Shown in pieces: positions 9,051 through 19,181 of a stretch of 64,000 bases of DNA (positions are counted from its first letter, which is position 1; each line of letters begins with the position of its first letter). Source of the stretch: Glebionis coronaria (taxonomy: Eukaryota > Streptophyta > Magnoliopsida > Asterales > Asteraceae); NCBI GenBank assembly GCA_025667525.1, contig JANFOE010000585.1:310001-374000 (forward strand), written 5' to 3'. A program made the position numbers and the translations under genes. The notes under the pieces were generated by a model. It did no database searches, was not told where the DNA came from, and was given only the letters and a program-made list of their open reading frames with translations.

Positions 9051-10178
9051 TTAAAATTCAATATCATCTAAAGTAGAACTATCATTGCTATAATATTCGG
9101 TTTCGGAATGTACCTCTTTAGAAGTGTGAGCCATAAGACATTTCTCCTCTTTGGGGTTGTCATCATCATCTTCACCGCTATCGCTCCAAGCGCCACTAAC
9201 GAATGCCGTGTGGTTCTTATCACGAGCGGGCTTTGGACAATCACCAATGAAGTGATTTGGATCACCACATCTAAAGCAACTCCTATCACCTTTTTCGTTC
9301 TTGACAAACCGATTCTTTGACAATGGTTTCTTGTCATAGTTTGGTTGCCTAACGTGTTGACCTCGTCTCTTGAAGAACTTCTTGAAATCTCTCACCGCCA
9401 ATGCATACTCCTCGTCATCACTTTCCGAGGAACTATCATGGTCACTTTGTGCCTTCTTGGCCTTAAGTGCAAGAGATTTCCTTTCACTCTTGGTTTTTAC
9501 TAATTCCGAGTCCTTCAAAATTATCATCTCATGAACCTTCAAGTTTCCTATAAGTTCATCGAGTGATAAAGTTGAGAGATCTTTCGACTCTTCAATAGCC
9601 GTGACTTTTGCTCTCCACTTTGGATGTAAGGCCCTTAGAAACTTCCTAACATTGTTCTTGCTAGAAAAACCTTCATCAAGTGCTTTTAGACTAGTAATAA
9701 TGGTGTTAAACCTAGCAAATGCACTATCAATAGTTTCATCTTCTAAGATGACAAATTGTTCATATTGTTGGACAAGAAGATCGATTTTACTTTCTTTGAC
9801 TTGGCTCTTACCTTGGTGGGTTACTAAAAGAGTGTTCCAAATATCTTTAGCGGTTTCACACATAAAAATTCTTTCATACTCTTTCTTAGGCAAAGCATTA
9901 TAAATCACCATTTTATCCTCATTATTTTTTGAAAGTTTCTTTTTAGTATCATCATTAGCTTTGTCAAAAGTGACTAATTCTTTTGTTTTAGAAACTTCAT
10001 TAAATTGAAAGGGTAAAAAATCACCATTGGTAATAACATGCCAAAGATCTAAATCTTTTGATTTCACATAAGTTTCAAATCTATTTTTCCAATAAATAAA
10101 ACTATCGGTTTCAAAAAGTGGTGGTCTTTGCATAGATTGCCCTTCTAGGTACTTGTTGGAATCCATAGATCGATTCAA
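9051..10178 (-). pseudogene. Element E Gag (capsid and nucleocapsid)
   Basis: The 375-residue frame starts 54 bp from the LTR ([16 protein letters not shown]...). The N-terminal two thirds is the UBN2-type capsid region ([17 protein letters not shown] near 20, [14 protein letters not shown] near 110, [17 protein letters not shown] near 180). A CCHC knuckle, [15 protein letters not shown], sits near residue 300, then an acidic Asp/Glu tail. Gag assembles the virus-like particle and binds genomic RNA. The terminal TAA at 9051-9053 looks premature because the same frame continues as more Gag sequence. Confidence 0.85.
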
Positions 10179-10218
10179 GTTTTAAAATACAATATACTTA
10201 AAAATTCTTGAGCAACCC

Positions 10219-10230
10219 GCTCTGATACCA
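10219..10230 (-). other. Primer binding site of element E (tRNA-iMet)
   Basis: The minus strand reads TGGTATCAGAGC two bases after the 5' LTR end, complementary to the 3' end of plant initiator methionine tRNA. This fixes the element orientation as minus. Confidence 0.9.
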
Positions 10231-10232
10231 AT

Positions 10233-11561
10233 TGTAGAAACTAGAAGGGGGGGTTGAATAGTTTCTTAAAATGTACTTGTTAAAATATGGTTTCTAAAAA
10301 AATCCTTTTTCAAAAAACTTAGGCTTGAGGAAATATGTGAAATCTTCTTATACATAAATATGAACAATGATAGTGTAGCTAAACTAATACTAACAAAAAT
10401 ATATCCACAAAGAATAAAGAATGATAGTGTATCTAATCTAATATTAACACAACTATATCCACAAAGAATAAAGAATAATAGTGTAGCTAATCTAATATTA
10501 ACACATGTATATGCAAAAAGTAATAAGGAATGTAAAGAGTTAAGGGTAAAGAAAGATCAAACCGAACACCAAGGATTTATAGTGGTTCGGCAACGAAGCT
10601 CACTCCTCGTTCCTACTCCACTCCTCGAGTACTCCTTACTCGAGAGTTCACTACACTACAAGCTCCTTATGGTGGAGAAAACCGTACACGTCGCTTAACC
10701 AATTTCCGACTCTAAGCTAAAAGTCGAGCCCTAATCGTAGCTAGGACCAATCTACACAACTATACTTAGTACATACACAACTTCCAAATAGACACAACTA
10801 CTTGGATCTTCACAACTATGACACAACTACAAGTATATACAAATTGATCTTCAATGGATGTTTGGTGGTGGACTCAACACTTCACTAGGATAGTGTTCTT
10901 CTCTTTGCACTTGGAGAGGAAGAGATGGAAGAACAAGATTCACTTCTTAAACAAGTAATAATCAAACAAATGATCAAAGATTTGAGTGATTAAAGAAGGG
11001 GTTTGAATCTGAAAATGAATGTGCAAAAGAGGTGAGGTGAAAAGCTGAGAATGGCCAACTATTTAAAGGACAAAGGAGCCAACGGCTAGTTCTGCCCGCG
11101 GTACCTTATCACAGCCCACGGTACCTTATCGATAAGGTACCGCCTAGGCGCTCAGGTACCGCCGGACTAGACTCCGCTCCTTTTTGTCCTTTAGTGGTGG
11201 AGGTCTTATCTAGGTATAAAAATATCCTGAAAGGATATTCTTAACAGTAAAGAATATGCCATTTTCAAATTTCAAATAATTAATTTAATAAAACATTTTC
11301 TTAAAAATAAAGTTTAATAAAAACTTGTCACTTTTAATAAAAAGTGAGTTTTAAGAAAAGATTAAATCACTTGATCACTTGATTAAGGTCAGTACTTGTT
11401 TATCCATACCTTAAGTGAAAATGGGTAAAATGAAAAATACTTGAACTCAAGAATTCGTTTTTCGTTGTTTTCGTAAATGCTTGTTTTTACATATTGTCAT
11501 AATCAAAACTAAGCGAGACCGAAAAATGAAAGTAACGTTTTTAGTCATTATTGCATTAACA
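10233..11561 (-). repeat. 5' LTR of element E
   Basis: It is 1329 bp, the same length as the 3' LTR, with TATA-like TTTAAATA (minus strand) at 11060-11067 and the palindrome cluster at 11098-11170, whose core 11120-11141 is identical to the other LTR copy. Confidence 0.9.
11098..11170. repeat. Palindrome cluster in the 5' LTR of element E
   Basis: It has the same arrangement as at 3118-3190: half-site GCGGTACCTTATC, perfect 22-bp palindrome (11120-11141), CGCCTAGGCG, then a further GGTACCGCC half-site. One base differs beside the last half-site (CTCAGG versus CTAAGG). Confidence 0.8.
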
Positions 11562-11816
11562 GACCATTTCATGGTTGACATCTTTACGGCTTTGCCGCTC
11601 AGTGATCATCCATTGTCTTTGGGGGATGACAATATGATTCCTTTACCCACCCCACCTCCCGTAGATCACGACCTCACATACTTTTCGTATGTTGAGAGGA
11701 CTTTTCTATCCTTTAAGACTTATCCTCCGGCCTCTCCTTTAAAAATGTCTTTCGGGAACGAGGACAAGGTCTTTGATGCCGGTATTACATTTGAGGCTTC
11801 CCCATGGACCATTTAA
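11562..11816 (+). pseudogene. Element A accessory ORF, C-terminal part beyond element E
   Basis: Starting in the second GACCA copy, the frame reads DHFMVDIFTALPLSDHPLSL and ends at TAA 11814-11816 after SFGNEDKVFDAGITF. It is acidic and Pro-rich like the part upstream of element E, and the uninterrupted ORF would have been roughly 500 codons. The stop is followed at once by GGGACGAGTCAGGCTCGTGA, which also follows the pol stop of element B, so the ORF sits exactly where gag-pol ends in the relative. Confidence 0.6.
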
Positions 11817-13840
11817 TTTGGGGACGAGTCAGGCTCGTGACTTGGTTAACAAAAACAAGCGCTTCTCGGGAGGCAACCCGATTATCTATCCTTTTATTCT
11901 GTTTTTCTAGTAAGTGTAGGGGGAGACCCTAGTATGTGTTTGTTGTTTTCTTTCTTATCATGTGTAGGGATTCGAACTTTCAAAGATCCATTCTTGATAA
12001 CTTTTGACGATCCTTGATCCCGTGTTCCCGGTTCTATCCTAAACTCTTTTGATTCTCTATTTTATATTCATCAATATTAAAATAGGAATCACTTTAGTTG
12101 TCTCTTCCTTAGCAAGATTTAAACAACGTGCACAATGTCCTAAGTTTAGGGGAGTTTACTCCCACATGCTTAAACATTGAGGACAATGTTTATATTAAGT
12201 GTAGGGGGGAATTCTATCGAAGTTGAGTGGGCTTTTCCTTGTATTTGTCCTCATTTTAACCGAAAAAATTATTTTTCGACATTTTTCAAAATTTTTGATC
12301 TATTTTGGCCTAGTAGTCTAGTACTATTTTCCTTTGTTATCGTTATTTACTTTCTTTGCTAGAATAAAATTTTTAATAAAGTGGTTTTTAATTTTTTAAC
12401 GTTGTGAATCTTTTGACTCAACCCGAGCTTACTTATCTAAGTTTACTCTAGCTAGTATCCTTAACGTGTTTAAGTCAAGTTTTGCTAGGCTTTTATATAG
12501 GGAACTTTAAAACGCGAAAGTCTTAAATCTTACGGGTTATGAACCAGAACTTTTCGCAAGTTCCTATAACTGATCCTAGAAATTCGTTTAGAAAGGGAAC
12601 TTTAAAATGCGAATTCTAAACTTGAAATAGTCTAAGAAGATGCAAGATCCTATAGACGACTTGAAAAACCAAAACTTTGATTTAATTGGCTAAGCATCCA
12701 TAAGTCTCATTCCTTGAGATTTTAAATTGTGGAGAACGAGAGATGATAGAGTTAATTATAAGTTTGGTATTCTTTCACGAATTTATGTGAGTTAATTATG
12801 AGCTTTTTCTCTCATCGCTTGTTAATAAATTTAATTGCAATAAATATGGTTGTACGATTTGAAAAGTTACTTATCTTATAGCACAAGATCGTTTAAAAGT
12901 TGCTCGGTATTAATTAGATTTCATAGCCAAGGCATAACTTATTGAAGCGGGATGCGAAGATTGGCGAGTCCTAAAAGGTCCTAACAAGAAATGAGGGCTA
13001 CATTTTGTTGCTAAAGATCCAAAAGTGATGTGAAGAATCATTTATCAAAAATCAATATGAAGGATCGAGACACACGACGAAAAGCAAATACTCCCCTAAA
13101 GATCATGGAGAAGTCTATCCAAAAAGACCCTAGCAAGGTATGAGGATAAATAGATCCAAGTCCTAAAAGGAGGCGGATCGTTGTATATCAAAATCCCAAA
13201 TAAAGATTGGATAAAAATGAAGAAATCATGGTCCAAATATGAAGAATCTCTCAAAAACTTCAAGTGAAGAAATTCCTATTATGAAGAGAAGAACATTATT
13301 TCATGAACGTCTCTCAAGATTCGAAGTATGAAGTCACTGCCAAATATCGGTCCGAGAAAGGTCTCAAATCGTGAAGCAAGTTATGCCAAGATATGAACTT
13401 TATGAGGTCTTGAGAAGCAGTTTTAAAAGATTTTGTCATTTAGCTAACTGTTGATTAAATCGTCCTACTTTATTTTCAGCCTAAATAACTATCGAAATAA
13501 GTCAACAATGCATCCTCGTGATCATTCAAGACAATAATAAAATATAACAGATACACCTAGGAATAAGGGAGTCTAAGTGAATAATTGGGCCACATGAATT
13601 TTTGTTAATTTGCTAACTTATAATAACAATGATCTCGTTTATAAGCTTGGTATGGGGAACGTGAAACTTGAGGATGATAAACATTCATGACAATCCAAAG
13701 CCTCAATGTAAGTCTTTAATATCTTTATTTGTTTTTCTTCCTTTAATTATGTTTAATAAAGGCCTTGGTAGGTTAATTATGATGAGAAATGTAATCTGTG
13801 CTTTGAAATTAATGAATTGCATGAGGGCATTGCAATGGTC
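11817..13840 (+). other. 3' noncoding region of element A
   Basis: There is no coding frame of note. It holds three polypurine-like motifs (TAAGTGTAGGGGGAGA near 11916, TAAGTTTAGGGGAG near 12140, TAAGTGTAGGGGGGAA near 12195), a hairpin at 12171-12192, and blocks matching the 3' noncoding DNA of B (26028-27859, reversed) and partly of C (36985-38974, reversed). Confidence 0.7.
12171..12192 (+). other. Conserved hairpin in the 3' region of element A
   Basis: TAAACATTG and CAATGTTTA form a perfect 9-bp stem around AGGA, just upstream of a TAAGTGTAGGGGGG tract. The same hairpin occurs in element B (27493-27514) and, slightly decayed, in C (38600-38621). Confidence 0.65.
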
Positions 13841-13854
13841 AAGTGTAGGGGATT
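13841..13854 (+). other. Polypurine tract of element A
   Basis: AAGTGTAGGGGATT ends at the first base before the 3' LTR, as expected for the plus-strand primer. It is identical to the tract of element B. Confidence 0.8.
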
Positions 13855-15694
13855 TGATAGGTGTGAAAACACCCATCCTTTTACCACTTAATTATAATAA
13901 TAACCAAGCCAAAACGTGTATTTTATGTCGTAAATGTCAGAATTATGCGTGGTTTGTGTTTTTATTGTGTTTTAGGACCAAAAGATGAAAAAAGGAAGAA
14001 AACACGGGCTTTTACGAGCTTTTATCAAAAAAAACAAGAAAAGACGAAGTCAAAAGATCAAGAGTGCAAAAAGAACGGAAGTCAAAGGCCTATTCTGAAG
14101 ATTTAGCGAAGAAAGAGTCTAAGACGGAAGTTTAATGAAGTCGAAGAACCAAGTCTAATTAAAGAAGAAAATTATAAGACGAGTTCAATTTATATCGACA
14201 AATCCTGAGACTACGTCGAGAATGACAAAGAATTTAAATCGAGTCGAGACAAGAAGAAAGAAGGAAGAAAGCACCAACATTTTACTCCTCCTATAAATAC
14301 CCTCCTAATGTGTCATTAGGAGGTAGTTAGTTAGTTTAGATTAGGAGTAGTGTAGATTTACATTCTATCTCTAGTTTTTACTTTCTCTCTCTAGATTAAT
14401 ATGTAGAATCTTTAATCTTTATGTTTTAATTGTCGAATATTATACTTTTAATCAAGTTTTTACTTTTAATTCTCATCCTTCCTTTCTTGTTTGGTTTAAT
14501 TTTGTGTTTGGTTTATTGATTTGGTTGATTTAATTTTGATTAATCAAGTGGGTTTCATAGTTTTATTTATTTTTATTCCATAAAGTTTGTTGATTTAGAT
14601 GTTTTAGTGTTTGGTAGATCTTAATTAGTGATTTATTGTTTTTAGTTTTATTGTTTTTGGTTGATTTAAGTTTTATTTTATTAAGTTGGTTTTGATTGAT
14701 TTGTTTTTTATTGTTAGTTTTATTTATTTGGTTTGATTGATTGTTGTTAGTTGATTATTAGTGGTTTGTTTAGTTTAATTTTTAGATTGATTATTGTTGA
14801 TTTTGGTTAAATTCGTGTTCCCTATTGCTTTGATTTGTTCACTGTTTATGTTTCCCAGTTTTTCCCGAACGAGTAGATTTTACCGAACGAGCTTGATTTT
14901 TACCGAACCAAGTATTTTTAGCGAGCCAACAGTTTTTCCCGAACCAGTTTTTTATTCCGAACCAAGCTTTTCCCAAAAAGATTCCGAACCAAGCTATTTT
15001 GTTTTTTTTTCCCGAATGAAGGAATTCCAAAAATTTATTCCGAACGAAAGAAATGCAGAAATTTCCCGAACAAAAGATTTGACATGGCAGCTTGCCAGCT
15101 TATACACTTTCCCGAAAAAAAGGGAGGTGTGTGCCTGGTTGCTTCCAGCTACTAGCTTGCATGCTTGCTTATTAATTATTATTGTTCCGTAATCGTTTAG
15201 TTTAATCTGAAAGTTGTTCCGATTTTAATTTTGAAAGTCATGTATTTTTAGTTATATTTTTTGTCGATTTTTAGTATTATTATTTTTTCCAAAAGTTTAA
15301 GTTTTATCTTTTATTTAGTACCCTCTTTAGGTTTTGTCTCGTTTAGCTTTAAAGTACCATCTTAGTTTTATTCTCTCCTTTTTCATTAGGTTAATTTTAT
15401 TTTCAGTCGAAAGTTAATTTCTTCGCTTTGTTTTATTTTTATTAATTGTTTCGTTTTTAATATTCGTTTTAATATCGTTTCTTTATTATTTGTCAATCGT
15501 TTTAATTTTTAGTTCATTTCTTTTAAATTTTGTTATTTCCTTTTAAAGCTTTTTTTTTATCTTTATTTAGTTTTAGACAACGACACCTTTTCTTTTATCC
15601 GCCAAAGACGACTGAGTCACACTTTTAACCGGCAATCAGTTCGAATTGAATTGAGATGAACAAATTTTCATACTTGGCAAAAACCTAGTTATCA
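13855..15694 (+). repeat. 3' LTR of element A, complete
   Basis: It is 1840 bp from TGATAGGTGTG to TTATCA. TATAAATA lies at 14292-14299, followed by T-rich DNA and a cluster of ACCGAAC/CCCGAAC motifs at about 14863-15080. The first 22 bp form an imperfect hairpin (GGTGT-GAAA-ACACC core). Confidence 0.88.
14863..15080 (+). repeat. CCGAAC repeat cluster in the LTR of element A
   Basis: About ten copies of (T)TTCCCGAAC, TTACCGAAC or TTCCGAACCAAG are spaced 15-35 bp apart, about 570-790 bp downstream of the TATA box and hence in the transcribed part of the LTR. Element B has a different but parallel cluster (CGGAAT) at the equivalent place. Confidence 0.65.
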
Positions 15695-15699
15695 CTTAT
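15695..15699. repeat. Target site duplication CTTAT, right side of element A
   Basis: This is a perfect match to 446-450 and defines the right end of element A. Confidence 0.85.
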
Positions 15700-15973
15700 C
15701 ATGAACAAATCTGAGATCGTTTTGTTATATAAGTTTTTTGTTATGGTTTGAGTAATTAGATGGGATAGGAGACGATGGGAATATGTTAGATGTGGATATG
15801 TTGTGGAGTGAAAAGGATAGTATGGATTGGTCTCGGAATGTTTTTGCTAAACCTGTCACAATGTTTTCTTTAAAGAAAAAAGTCATCGCAATGTTTAAAA
15901 ATTGAGTCGATCGCATTCCTTTTAAATGCAAGTCATCGCAGTCTACATTATGAACCATCGCAACATGATGTCC
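15700..15973. other. Sequence between element A and the minisatellite
   Basis: This is AT-rich DNA without recognisable features. A 146-codon minus-strand frame spans 15725-16165, but much of it is simply the translated minisatellite, so I do not call a gene. Confidence 0.4.
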
Positions 15974-16116
15974 CATCGCGATGGTACCCATCACAATGGT
16001 ACCCATCGCAATGGTAGCCATCGCAATGGTACCCATCGCAATGGTAGCCATCGCAATTGTAGCCATCGCAATGGTAGCCATCGCAATGGTATCCATCACA
16101 TTCCATCCATCGCAAT
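15974..16116. repeat. 15-bp minisatellite CATCGCAATGGTANC
   Basis: Eight consecutive 15-bp units run from 15974 to 16093 with few substitutions (CGCGATGG, CACAATGG, CAATTGT variants), then decayed copies to about 16116. The third-last base of the unit alternates between C, G and T. Being a multiple of three, it keeps frames open on both strands, as in the run of MATIAM peptides on the minus strand. Confidence 0.85.
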
Positions 16117-16269
16117 CAATTCGATTGTTGCCATCCAATGATGACCAGCGGAGAATCTTATCCAACGTTGTCCTTTTTCTTGATTTTCAAGATCTGGGTT
16201 TTTCGATCTGGTTTTCTGGATATGATATTATCATCTTCAAGAAAACGATGGAAACCCAGAAAAAATAAG
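16117..16269. other. Unassigned sequence left of the copia fragment
   Basis: No coding or repeat structure is recognised. ATAAG at 16265-16269 matches ATAAG at 16902-16906 right of the copia LTR, which could be a target duplication, but the left end shows no LTR terminus. Confidence 0.3.
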
Positions 16270-16901
16270 ATTTTTTATTACCAGATCTAAAGAAAATCTT
16301 TTACCATTAAACATTGTTTGACCAACAAATAATGATGGGACATATGGGCAGACTCTTGAACCACTGACGAAAACAGATGAGACAGTTATTGGACCAACAA
16401 ATATTGGACTAAACAGGCAGATGAGACTGATCGAAAAGAATTGTGATAAAAAATAGTGACGAGAACAATGATAAAAGGATAATACAGTGTTTGGACACCA
16501 AATAATCCTTCGTGACAAAAGAATTTTTTGACAGTTTGACAACAAAGAAAACAAGACCACCAAATCAATAACAAAAAAACACATTCGATCCAAGGATTGA
16601 ACCGTGGCTCTGATGCCAATTGTGGGTTTGATATATTAGATCCGGTGGTCTAGGTGGGTGGTGGAAGGTGGTGGTACCCATGGATGAATATAGAGAGAAG
16701 GTTGTGTGTGAAAAAGAAAGAAAATGTATTAAAACACAAATGAAACACAAGTAACACCCCTCCTTGGAATCCTTGGAGGGGTATATATAGTCACACACCA
16801 CACCTAAACTATACAACGTTTCCTAGTCTAGTCTATGCGTGTGTGACTATGATAACTAATGGGAATTCTTAAATGTCATCACATAAAGTGAATTTCCAAC
16901 A
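16270..16901 (-). mobile_element. Truncated copia-like LTR element (5' LTR plus leader only)
   Basis: A 281-bp LTR (16621-16901, TGTGGGTTTG ... TTTCCAACA) is followed on the minus strand by TGGCATCAGAGCC (16606-16618), a one-mismatch tRNA-iMet primer site, then about 340 bp of leader-like DNA. Minus-strand TATATA at 16782-16789 could be the promoter. No gag or pol and no second LTR are present. The left limit is uncertain. Confidence 0.6.
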
Positions 16902-16965
16902 ATAAGAAAAGGTATAAATGAACATGAAGATTGAAATGAAATGATAACGCTTGATGGCTGAAATT

Positions 16966-17685
16966 ATACCTCTTCTCAGGACGAGCTTGTTCCTCGTAGT
17001 CATCACACTCATGTAGCATTTCTAAGCTACGTGCTGCATCATTAACTTGTGCCACTTTATCAGAAGTAGCACTAAGTAAACGAGCCGCTGTAGAGGCGTG
17101 CAGAGCCCAACGGAAGTGCTTGGCTTGTTCCTCCATAGTACCCGCAACCACACCTAAGAACCCAGCCAACCTAAGAAACCTCTGCATTAACTCAGTGCTA
17201 GTCTCTCCATTTCTCTAACGAATGGACTGATAATCCATCTTGAGTCCTTCATGCTCTGAAGTCGGAAAGAACTACGCATAAAAAAAAGTCTTGAACTGAT
17301 CCCAAGTCAATGCAGCTAGCCAATCATTGCCTCCATTAGTTAACTTGTAAGCTCTCCACCAATTTAGGGCATCACCCTCAAACTTATAGGAAGCCAAACT
17401 TGCCTTGTAGACAACACCGCATCCCATAGCATCAAAAATCTTCTCCATATGCAAAATCCAATCTTCTGCATCAGATGAAGTCTTAGCCTTGTCAAAAGAT
17501 CTTGGCTTATCCTTGTTAAACCTCTCAAGCCAAGTGTGTAAAGTCTCCGGTGGAGGAGGAGGATTGTTGTTCTGATTCGACCTGTTCAAGTATTCAGCCT
17601 GAATTTGGTTCCTGATTTGGGGAAGCATGGCTTGCAGAGCTGCTTGGACAGCTGATGCTCGCTCTTGTTCACGTGTCATGACCAT
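16966..17685 (-). pseudogene. Element D Gag (retrotransposon gag domain), partial
   Basis: Start chosen at the Met of MVMTREQERASAVQ (17683-17685); the open frame upstream is hydrophobic leader-like sequence. A Pro run near residue 45 (NNNPPPPPETLHTWLERF) leads into the gag domain: DAEDWILHMEKIFDAMGC (~75) and FEGDALNWWRAYKLT (~105). Two in-frame TAG codons (17272-17274 and near 17215) break the frame, and the sequence resumes with STELMQRFLRLAGFLG. After EEQARPEKR (about 16975) similarity fades and the frame closes. No CCHC knuckle or pol follows. Both stops fit CAG-to-TAG decay. Confidence 0.75.
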
Positions 17686-18112
17686 CTGACAGTTTTCAAA
17701 ATGAAAAATGAAATGATTAACTTGATTAGAACATAAGATAAACGTAATAAAATGATGCATGAAACAGTTTGTAAAGGCATAGCCAAATGCAATTGACATG
17801 AAAACAAATTGACATAGCGAAGATGAAAAGCCTATGGTCGGTTCATCAAAACGAAAATCCATGAGCTAATGTGAACGCCTATGGGTCGGTTCACCAAGCA
17901 AAATGATTCGAATAAAAGCACATGCGACTAAATAAGGCCAGTCCTGTACTAACCATTACTTAGTCAAAATTCATGCGACAATGATATATGAAATGAATGC
18001 ATGAAAACAATGATACATGAAATGAATGCATTAAAACAAACTATCAGTTATAGGAAGACGCTGATGACTACCCACTAGTCACAGGTCAATTTTAAGAGCC
18101 TACAGGTCGAAG
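17686..18112 (-). other. Leader of element D between primer site and gag
   Basis: About 430 bp of untranslated leader. It contains two copies of a CCTATGG(G)TCGGTTCA motif (about 17830 and 17878) and no convincing coding frame. Confidence 0.5.
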
Positions 18113-18130
18113 CCTTGGCTTTGATACCAT
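18113..18130 (-). other. Primer binding site of element D (tRNA-iMet-like)
   Basis: Minus-strand ATGGTATCAAAGCC follows the LTR end TGTTACA after a few bases, with one mismatch to the usual TGGTATCAGAGCC. Confidence 0.75.
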
Positions 18131-19176
18131 AATTGTAACACCCCATTTTGATAAATGTAATATCATAGGATAATTATGGCGTATCATCAAAGCATGCAAA
18201 GTAAATGTCTAAAACATTAAATGACCATAAAAAATCCAGAAACAAACATCGGATCCAACATAAGGTCCACACACGAAATGCATAAGTAGAATGTAAAGGA
18301 AAAGGACTAAACAATGTCAAGCAAAGCAAAAGTATGTAAATGCATTAAAGAATGAAAGAAGACTGGCGCCTCATTCCGTGCACGTACTCTTGATTCCTAG
18401 CTTTGCTCTTTAGTACCTGCCGTTTGGGAACATGGAAAGAGAAACGGTTGAGCAATACGCTCAGTATGCGGATATATAACAGTGATATGGAATAAAATAA
18501 ACATAAGTAAAGACTGAGATGGAAACATAAGAATGAAAATGTAGCGGAATAATGTAAGTCTTGAGGAAACCTGGTGACATGTAATAAACTAGTTTATTCT
18601 GAAAAGATTAAGTTTGTATCATGAAAACTATATTTTAAATGCCCAAGAGGCCATATAGGTCATGAATATAACAACGTGCATGAATACATGGAGGGGTGAC
18701 CTCGTCATGCAATTAGAAATGATACCTCTAATTATAATAGTTTGGGTAGGAGGGATCAACTCCTTATGACGGATGCAAGGCACACACCACATTCACCATG
18801 AAAATACTGTCTGAAACATGTAATCTAGGATGCACCCATTCGCCCCACATGATAATAATAATAAAAGCCAAACTTGTAAAGGGACGTTGCGAGAAATCAC
18901 TCTCACCGTAGAAGAGTCATAAGACCGGTGCCTCATGTGCTATGGTTACGGTACCTCCGTAACTAGGTGAAACATGGCATGCTTGTATATAACTCAAGAA
19001 AATAAAATAAATATAATGTTTCCTGACGTGTCTAAGACACATGACTACAGGGAAAACAAATGGCATAGCAAACGGAAAAACCTAATCAAACATGCAAAGG
19101 GAATGGTCCATACTGAAGGACGAAATATCCGTAACTTGTGTCCAGTAATGTGAACGAAGAGAACGCGGAGAATCCT

Positions 19177-19181
19177 ACTCC
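19177..19181. repeat. Target site duplication ACTCC, left side of element F
   Basis: ACTCC precedes TGTTGGG and recurs at 22573-22577 after the other LTR end. Confidence 0.9.

Larger units (their letters stand above)
2264..11561 (-). mobile_element. Element E: SIRE-type Ty1/copia retrotransposon
   Basis: It is 9298 bp with two 1329-bp LTRs, a tRNA-iMet primer site at 10219-10230 and a polypurine tract at 3593-3608, inserted in element A with a GACCA duplication. Coding order on the minus strand is gag, protease, integrase, reverse transcriptase, RNase H, the Ty1/copia order. The long LTRs, Gag with a CCHC knuckle, long 3' region after pol, several polypurine tracts and palindrome cluster fit the SIRE (Sirevirus) lineage. 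Coding capacity is broken by in-frame stops and at least two frameshifts, so this copy is not autonomous. Confidence 0.88.
451..15694 (+). mobile_element. Element A: non-autonomous Athila-type LTR retrotransposon with a non-gag-pol ORF
   Basis: The element runs from TGATAGG to ...TTATCA between CTTAT duplications. Without element E it is about 5.9 kb. Order: truncated 5' LTR (451 to about 970), one ORF (1018-2148, continued after E to 11816), about 2 kb of 3' noncoding DNA, polypurine tract, complete 3' LTR (13855-15694). There is no gag, protease, reverse transcriptase or integrase. LTR start, polypurine tract and 3' noncoding block closely match element B, which has an Athila-type pol, so A is read as a relative mobilised in trans. 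The missing enzymes and shared ends are seen; trans-mobilisation is inferred. Confidence 0.8.

Noticed and set aside
15974..16116. Possible CRISPR-like array because of regular repeats
   Set aside because: Units are directly adjacent without spacers, and the context is a plant genome, so it is a minisatellite.
15725..16165. 146-codon minus-strand frame with MATIAM repeats
   Set aside because: The middle is the translated 15-bp minisatellite, which stays open because the unit is a multiple of three; the flanks have no protein features.
16265..16906. ATAAG at 16265 and 16902 as a target duplication of the copia fragment
   Set aside because: The left side lacks a TG...CA terminus or second LTR, and a 5-bp match in AT-rich DNA is likely by chance.
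16966..16990. 5' splice site (AAGAG/GTATAATTTC) suggesting an intron after element D gag
   Set aside because: No downstream exon is visible and the sequence is truncated by another element; a chance GT is more likely.
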